A stretch of DNA of 64,000 nucleotides, taken from Kribbella sp. NBC_01245. Lineage in GTDB: Bacteria > Actinomycetota > Actinomycetes > Propionibacteriales > Kribbellaceae. Numbering within the stretch: the stretch's first letter is position 1; each line of letters starts with the position of its first letter. Shown here in pieces: positions 59,042 to 64,000 of the stretch. The translations under genes were made by a program, and so were the position numbers. The stretch lies in assembly GCF_036226525.1 (NCBI RefSeq), contig NZ_CP108487.1, positions 3,472,001 to 3,536,000 of the forward strand, read 5' to 3'. The notes under the pieces were generated by a model. That model did not search any database. It worked only from the letters and a program-made list of their open reading frames with translations, and was not told the origin of the DNA.

Positions 59042-60529
59042 ATGGGGGATGCGACGATCGGCTCCCTGCCGGGCATGCCGTCCCCGGCACAGGCACCGCC
59101 GATACCCGCGACGGTGCTGCGAACGGTGCCCGCCGGCCTCGGACCGCGCCCCGGCCCGCGCAAGCGAGTGGTCATCATCGGCGCGGGAATGGCCGGCCTG
59201 GTCGCCGGGTTCGAACTGGCCCGGCAAGGCCACGAGCCGGTGATCCTCGAGGCCCAGAACCGGGTGGGTGGCCGGATCTACACCCTGCGCAGCTTCGCAC
59301 CCGGTCTGTACGCCGAGGCGGGCGCGATGCGGATCCCGCGGGTCCATCAGCTCACCCTGGAGTACTGCCACTTGTTCGGGCTGCAGCTCCGGCCGTTCGT
59401 GATGGACAACCCCATGGCCCCGGTCTATCTCGCCGGCCGCAGGATGACGCTGGCGCAACTCGACCACGACCCGTCGCTGATCCCGTTCGAACTCGCCTCG
59501 CACGAGCGCGGCCGGACCTACGCCGAGCTCTGGGCCGAGGCGACCCGCGAGGTCCGCGAGCTGTACGAACAGAAGGGTGAGGCAGCACATACGATCCTCG
59601 GCCGGCTGTACGACCAGTACTCGATCCGCGATTTCCTGAAACAGCAGGGCTTCTCGGAAGGCGCCGTAGAGCTGTTCGGCGTACTGAGCTACCGCGAGGC
59701 CAACCTGGGCGCCTCGGTGGTCGAGCAACTGCGGGAGATCCTCGGCCGCGCCTTCGAGGACATGCAGGAGATTGCCGGCGGCATGGATCTGCTGCCGAAC
59801 GCCTTCTACCAAAGGCTTCGCCGGCAGGTACGACTCGGCGCCCAGGTCGTTGCCGTCGATCAGGATGCGGACCACGTCACCGTCCACTACAAGACAGCCT
59901 CCGGGACGTACGCCGAGTCCGGCGACTACTGCATCTGCACGGTGCCCTTCGGCGTACTGCGTCACCTGGACTTCGTGCCGCACCTGTCCAAGGGCAAGTA
60001 CCGGGCCATTCGGTCGCTCAACTACAACCCGTCGACGAAGATCCTGCTGCAGGTTCGCCACCGGTTCTGGGAGCAGCACCACGGCACCGGCGGCGCCACC
60101 CCCACCGATCTGCCCATCCGGCGCATCGTCTACCCGTCGCACGCACCGGCCGACGAGGAGCGCGGCGTCCTGCTGGCGAGCTACACCTGGGGCCAGGACG
60201 CCGCCCGGTGGGGAGCCCTCGGCCCGGCCGAACGGATCGCGCTGGCGCTGAAAGACGTGGCGAAGATCCACCCCGAGATCTTGCGGGAGGTCGAGGGCGG
60301 CGCCTCGCACGCCTGGTACAACGACCCCTATGCGGTCGGAGCCTTCGCCCTGTTCGAGCCCGGCCAAGAGACCGCCCTTCACAGCGACATCGTGAGACCC
60401 GAGGGACGTGTCCACTTCGCCGGCGAACACACGTCGCTGTGGCACGCGTGGATCCAGGGCGCCCTCGAATCAGGGACCCGCGCCGCCACCGCGATCCACG
60501 AAGCCCCCGCGGCACACGACAGCCGGTGA
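59042..60529 (+). CDS. flavin amine oxidase (monoamine/L-amino-acid oxidase-like)
   Basis: The 495-aa protein has the FAD-binding loop (RVVIIGAGMAGLVAGFELA near residue 42), the GGRIYTLR motif and the closing GRVHFAGEHTSLWHAWIQGA segment of flavin amine oxidases. It oxidises a primary amine or amino acid with O2, giving H2O2 and ammonia. There is no signal peptide. It is divergent from the cyclase and convergent with the aminotransferase gene (one-base gap). The substrate is unknown. Confidence 0.88.
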   Translation: MGDATIGSLPGMPSPAQAPPIPATVLRTVPAGLGPRPGPRKRVVIIGAGMAGLVAGFELARQGHEPVILEAQNRVGGRIYTLRSFAPGLYAEAGAMRIPRVHQLTLEYCHLFGLQLRPFVMDNPMAPVYLAGRRMTLAQLDHDPSLIPFELASHERGRTYAELWAEATREVRELYEQKGEAAHTILGRLYDQYSIRDFLKQQGFSEGAVELFGVLSYREANLGASVVEQLREILGRAFEDMQEIAGGMDLLPNAFYQRLRRQVRLGAQVVAVDQDADHVTVHYKTASGTYAESGDYCICTVPFGVLRHLDFVPHLSKGKYRAIRSLNYNPSTKILLQVRHRFWEQHHGTGGATPTDLPIRRIVYPSHAPADEERGVLLASYTWGQDAARWGALGPAERIALALKDVAKIHPEILREVEGGASHAWYNDPYAVGAFALFEPGQETALHSDIVRPEGRVHFAGEHTSLWHAWIQGALESGTRAATAIHEAPAAHDSR

Positions 60530-60530
60530 T

Positions 60531-62246
60531 TCAGGGGTGCAGCGTCAAACCTTTGGCCAAGCACGATGACGGCAGGTCGAACCAGCGCAAGTGGTCGAAG
60601 TCGGCGTTGACCAGTCCCTCGGCGCCATCGCCCGACGCGACCGCCGAGGCGAACAGCTCCTTCGCCTCCGCGAGGTAGTCCTCCAGCACCGACTCGGGCG
60701 CGGTGTCGTCGTGATGGGGATAGGTCATCTGGCCGTCGGCGTCGTACCCGACCTGGGACAACCTCAGCGGCGGCTCGACCGGACCGCGGTGGTGCTTCCA
60801 CAACCCGGTCGCCGGGTCGAACCGGTAGTCCCCGAGCAGGCGCCACCCGTCACGGGCAACAAGGCGCACGGCCTCCACGACGTACTCGAAAACCGGCTCG
60901 GCGATGAAGTAGTTGAAGTTGACCCGCACCCAGCCGGGCTTGATGCCCTCGCAGCCGTGCTCGATCTCCTCGGCGAACTCGTGCGACCGCTCGAGGTTGA
61001 TGCCGAGCAGGTAATGCCCGTACGGTCCGGCGCACGAACAACCGCCGCGCGACTGGATGCCGAACAGGTCGTTCAGCAGGGCCACCACGAAGTTGTGGTG
61101 CAGGTATCGCCCGGACGGCGCGCGCACGACGAACGACACGATCGAGAGGCGCTCGGAATCGAGGTTGCCGAGGATCTCGATCGCCGGCTCCTCTTGCCAA
61201 CTGGAGACCGCCCGGCGCAGGTAATGGTCCTCGTGCGAGCGGATGACGTCGAGCCCGACGGCCTTCTTCAGCTGGAAGACCAGACCCGCGCGGATCGAGT
61301 CGACGATCGCGGGCGTACCACCCTCTTCGCGGTGGACGGGGTCGTCGAGATACCGATGCTCGGTCGGGTTGACGTACGCCACGGTGCCGCCGCCGGGCAC
61401 GTCCGGGACGCGGTTGCGCAGCAGTTCGCGCCGGACCACCAGCACACCGGGAGTGCCGGGCCCACCGATGAACTTGTGCGGGCTGAGGAACACGGCGTCC
61501 TTGTACGCCAAGGGGTCCGCGTCGCAACCGCCGTACATGTCGATGTCGACGTACGGCGCGGCCGCGGCGCAATCCCAGAACGCGAGCGCGTCGTGGTGGT
61601 GCAACATCGCCGAGACGCGGGCGGTGTTGCTGACGATGCCCGTCACGTTGCTCGCGGCCGAGAACGAGCCGATCTTCAGCGGCCGATCGGCGTGCTTGGT
61701 GAGCTCCTGCTCGAGCCGGTCCAGGTCGATGTGGCCGTCATGGTCTTGCGGAATGACGACGACGTCGGCGATGGACTCACGCCAGGGCAACTCGTTGGAG
61801 TGGTGCTCGTACGGCCCGATGAAAACGACCGGGCGCTGGTCGGGCGGGATCAGCGCGGTGAAGTGATGCTGGTCGTCGAGTGCGGCCGGAATGCGCAGGC
61901 CGAGGATGCCGATCAGTTTCGCGATCGCGCCGGTGGCACCCGAGCCCGCGAAGATCACCACGGTCTGGTCGTCACCACCGACCCCCTCGTGCACGATCTT
62001 GCGCGCGTCCTCGCGCAGCCGGGTCGTCTGCAGGCCGGTGCCACTGGATTCGGTATGGGTGTTCGCATACCTCGGCAGCACCTCGTCGCGGATGAAGTCC
62101 TCGATGAAGGTGAGAGCGCGTCCTGACGCTGTGTAGTCGGCGTAGGTAACCCGGCGCGGCCCGTACGGACCAGGCATCACCTGGTCGTCGCCGATCACGG
62201 ACGCGCGGATCTGCCTCAGCAGCGGTGTGTCGAGCGGCGTGTCCAC
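60531..62246 (-). CDS. class V PLP-dependent aminotransferase/desulfurase-like protein
   Basis: The 571-aa protein is longer than cysteine desulfurases. PLP-binding Lys258 lies in SPHKFIGGPGTPG; DCAAAAPYVDIDM is the Asp strand; and a GGCSCAGPYG loop with Cys403 and Cys405 sits where the sulfur-accepting Cys of desulfurases lies. A C-terminal extension of about 100 residues has no known match. It may be a desulfurase, selenocysteine-lyase-like or other lyase. GTG start. Divergent from tenA. Confidence 0.8.
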   Translation of the reverse strand: MDTPLDTPLLRQIRASVIGDDQVMPGPYGPRRVTYADYTASGRALTFIEDFIRDEVLPRYANTHTESSGTGLQTTRLREDARKIVHEGVGGDDQTVVIFAGSGATGAIAKLIGILGLRIPAALDDQHHFTALIPPDQRPVVFIGPYEHHSNELPWRESIADVVVIPQDHDGHIDLDRLEQELTKHADRPLKIGSFSAASNVTGIVSNTARVSAMLHHHDALAFWDCAAAAPYVDIDMYGGCDADPLAYKDAVFLSPHKFIGGPGTPGVLVVRRELLRNRVPDVPGGGTVAYVNPTEHRYLDDPVHREEGGTPAIVDSIRAGLVFQLKKAVGLDVIRSHEDHYLRRAVSSWQEEPAIEILGNLDSERLSIVSFVVRAPSGRYLHHNFVVALLNDLFGIQSRGGCSCAGPYGHYLLGINLERSHEFAEEIEHGCEGIKPGWVRVNFNYFIAEPVFEYVVEAVRLVARDGWRLLGDYRFDPATGLWKHHRGPVEPPLRLSQVGYDADGQMTYPHHDDTAPESVLEDYLAEAKELFASAVASGDGAEGLVNADFDHLRWFDLPSSCLAKGLTLHP

Positions 62247-62315
62247 GGCATCAGGTTAGGCGTGACTCGCCTTGACGCCAGCTGTCGCGTGTCTCGGTTC
62301 GGTTAAGGTCCGGGC

Positions 62316-62975
62316 ATGACGTTTTCCGCTGAACTCTGGGACCGCGGCGCCGCGAAGGTGTACGACGAGATCGTCCGCCACCCGTTCATCACCGGACTGA
62401 CCGACGGCACGCTGAGTCACGACGCGTTCCGTTACTTCATCGTGCAGGACAGTCACTATCTGCGTGCGTACTCCCGCGCCCTCACCCTCGTCGCCGCCCG
62501 CGCGACCGATGAGGAGGCGGTCAGCATGTTCGCCCGGCACGCGGCCGAGGCGATTGAGGTCGAGCGCGAGCTTCATACCGGCCTGCTCGCACAGCTCGGG
62601 CTGACGCCCGCCGACGTGGACGCGGCTGGTAGTGGTCCGACTACTACGGCGTACATGTCGTATCTGACCGCTGTTTGTGCCACGGGGACGTACGCCGAGG
62701 CGGTGGCCGTGGTGTTGCCTTGCTACTGGATTTATCGCGATGTCGGGCGGGAGCTGCTGACGCGGTCGTCGCCGGATCCGGTCTATCGGGAGTGGATCGC
62801 GACGTACGGCTCTCCTGAGTTCGACGCGGTGGTCGAGTCGGTGCTGGCGGTTACGGATCGTCTTGAAATGGGGGTTGCCGAGCGGGAGCGGTGTCACCAG
62901 CATTTCGCCACTACGTCTCGGTACGAGTGGATGTTCTGGGATGCGGCTTATCACCAGCTCGATTGGCCGGTGTGA
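62316..62975 (+). CDS. tenA: TenA/thiaminase II family protein
   Basis: The 219-aa all-helical protein keeps the thiaminase II catalytic set: Cys136 (VVLPCYWIY), Asp45 (VQDSHYL) and Glu204 (RYEWMFWD). TenA hydrolyses aminopyrimidine breakdown products to salvage thiamin pyrimidine. No THI-box (TPP riboswitch) is visible upstream. It abuts a CrtI-like oxidoreductase gene with one base between them. ATG with AAGG upstream. Confidence 0.88.
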   Translation: MTFSAELWDRGAAKVYDEIVRHPFITGLTDGTLSHDAFRYFIVQDSHYLRAYSRALTLVAARATDEEAVSMFARHAAEAIEVERELHTGLLAQLGLTPADVDAAGSGPTTTAYMSYLTAVCATGTYAEAVAVVLPCYWIYRDVGRELLTRSSPDPVYREWIATYGSPEFDAVVESVLAVTDRLEMGVAERERCHQHFATTSRYEWMFWDAAYHQLDWPV

Positions 62976-62976
62976 C

Positions 62977-64000
62977 ATGGCTGATTCTGTTGTTTCTAAG
63001 GGCTTTTACGACGTCATCATCGTTGGCGGTGGGCACAACGGCCTGGTCGCCGCGGCGTATCTGGCCGGCGCGGGGCTGAGCACGCTGGTGCTCGAACAGC
63101 AGGACCACACCGGTGGTGCCGCGGTCAGCGAGCGCGTCTTCCCCGGCGTCGACGCGCGCCTGTCCCGCTACTCGTACCTGGTCAGCCTGCTGCCCGACAA
63201 GATCGTGGCAGACCTCGGCCTGTCCCTCGATCTGCGCTCGCGCCCGGTCGCGTCGTACACGCCGATCCATCGCTCCGGCCGCGACCTCGGTCTGCTGGTC
63301 GAGCGCCCGGAGGCGGCGGGCACGCGTTCGTCGTTCGCCGCGCTGACCGGGAGCGATCGCGAGTACGACGCGTGGGTGCGCTTCTACGACGAGGTGGCGT
63401 CGCTCGCCGCGGTCGTCGCGCCGACCTTGCTCGAACCGTTGCTCCCGGCAAGCTCTTTGCGTTCCCGAGTCGATCCGGCACTCTGGTCCGCCTTGGTGGA
63501 AAGGCCTTTCGGAGAGGTCGTCGAGTCGCGCTTCAGTGATGACACCGTACGAGGCGTGGTCGCGACGGACGCCGTGATCGGGACTTTCGCCCGCTTGCAC
63601 GACGAGTCGCTGATCCAGAACCGGTGCTTCCTCTACCACCTGATCGGCAACGGCACCGGCGAATGGCGCGTGCCCGTTGGCGGCATGGGCGCGGTGACCG
63701 ATGCCCTGGCGAACGCCGCTCGCCAGGCCGGCGCCGTACTCGTGACAAACGCCGAAGTCCTCTCGATCGATGCCGATGGCAACAATGGCGCGGTGCGCTG
63801 GCTCGGCGGCGACGGCGAACGCTCGGCCGACTGCTCGTACGTCCTGGCCAACGTCGCCCCGGCCACCCTTGCCCGCCTGCGCGGTGAGTCTGTCGCTGAC
63901 CGGCCCGAAGGCTCGCAACTCAAGATCAACCTCTTGCTGAACCGGCTGCCGCGCCTGCGCTCGGGGGATGACCCGGCGCGCGCGTTCGCGGGGACGTTCC
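62977..64000 (+). CDS. phytoene desaturase-like FAD oxidoreductase (truncated by window end)
   Basis: The frame runs open to the last base. It starts with MADSVVSKGFYDVIIVGGGH, the dinucleotide-binding loop of the CrtI/PYROXD2-like family, followed by VLEQQDHTGGAA. About 341 residues are present of perhaps 500-520. This soluble group is not closely tied to carotenoid synthesis; no other carotenoid gene is seen. ATG at 62977 lies one base after the tenA stop, so the pair is likely one operon. Confidence 0.85.
   Translation, partial: MADSVVSKGFYDVIIVGGGHNGLVAAAYLAGAGLSTLVLEQQDHTGGAAVSERVFPGVDARLSRYSYLVSLLPDKIVADLGLSLDLRSRPVASYTPIHRSGRDLGLLVERPEAAGTRSSFAALTGSDREYDAWVRFYDEVASLAAVVAPTLLEPLLPASSLRSRVDPALWSALVERPFGEVVESRFSDDTVRGVVATDAVIGTFARLHDESLIQNRCFLYHLIGNGTGEWRVPVGGMGAVTDALANAARQAGAVLVTNAEVLSIDADGNNGAVRWLGGDGERSADCSYVLANVAPATLARLRGESVADRPEGSQLKINLLLNRLPRLRSGDDPARAFAGTF

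Noticed and set aside
62247..62315. TPP riboswitch before tenA
   Set aside because: The gap is only 69 bases and lacks the conserved CTGAGA core.

Overview
This is a very GC-rich actinobacterial chromosome segment with about 60 protein genes and one tRNA. GTG/TTG starts, frequent GTACGAC/GTACGTC strings, an ECF sigma factor with a membrane partner, a BTAD regulator, an F420-type PPOX protein and ATPase-less sugar ABC operons suggest a soil actinomycete. Kribbella or a close relative is my guess from gene style; no rRNA or marker proves it. I see no transposase, integrase, phage gene or CRISPR array.

Layout. 0.2-11 kb: housekeeping and small regulator/enzyme pairs (VOC protein, carboxyethyl-ornithine-synthase-like enzyme, sigma factor plus partner, secreted hydrolase, HhH-GPD protein, LysR-RidA-dehydrogenase, SnoaL/HxlR, TetR/NmrA). 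11-15.5 kb: LacI regulator and a sugar ABC transporter with two operator-like palindromes. 15.7-17.6 kb: a 53-aa ORF, an FCD-type GntR regulator and a repeat island. 17.6-35.6 kb: TerC, then an oxalate/glyoxylate module. 35.8-43.4 kb: phospholipase C, PLP decarboxylase, GerMN protein, GH84 glycosidase. 43.4-50.3 kb: LysR/TDT transporter, cold-shock protein, GNAT, hydrolase, M23 peptidase with a decayed and an intact copy of a secreted protein. 50.3-64 kb: BTAD regulator, oligoribonuclease, tRNA-His, a cyclase-CRP pair, flavin amine oxidase, class V aminotransferase, TenA and a truncated CrtI-like oxidoreductase.

The most coherent system is the oxalate/glyoxylate module: ThDP decarboxylase, formyl-CoA transferase, NDP-forming acyl-CoA synthetase, Nramp-like transporter and small membrane protein (one operon); an OFA-type transporter; a sucCD-like pair with tartronate semialdehyde reductase; and hydroxypyruvate isomerase, glyoxylate carboligase and a PanE-like reductase. 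Together they could import oxalate, activate it, decarboxylate oxalyl-CoA for energy, and reduce part of it through glyoxylate to glycerate. A 15-bp motif of form G[CT]ATACnGnAT lies before every one of these units, five sites in all, with weaker relatives near the GntR gene. I infer one regulon.

The second theme is non-coding. Several families of long inverted repeats occupy gene gaps: 32-35-bp perfect arms in three copies of one family that keep pairing through compensated changes, a 33-bp relative, a 174-bp duplicated block carrying a 32/33-bp hairpin, a pair of ~100-bp elements 14 kb apart, and a three-hairpin cluster. Many convergent gene pairs have stop codons within a few bases of each other, so the gaps that hold these repeats stand out.
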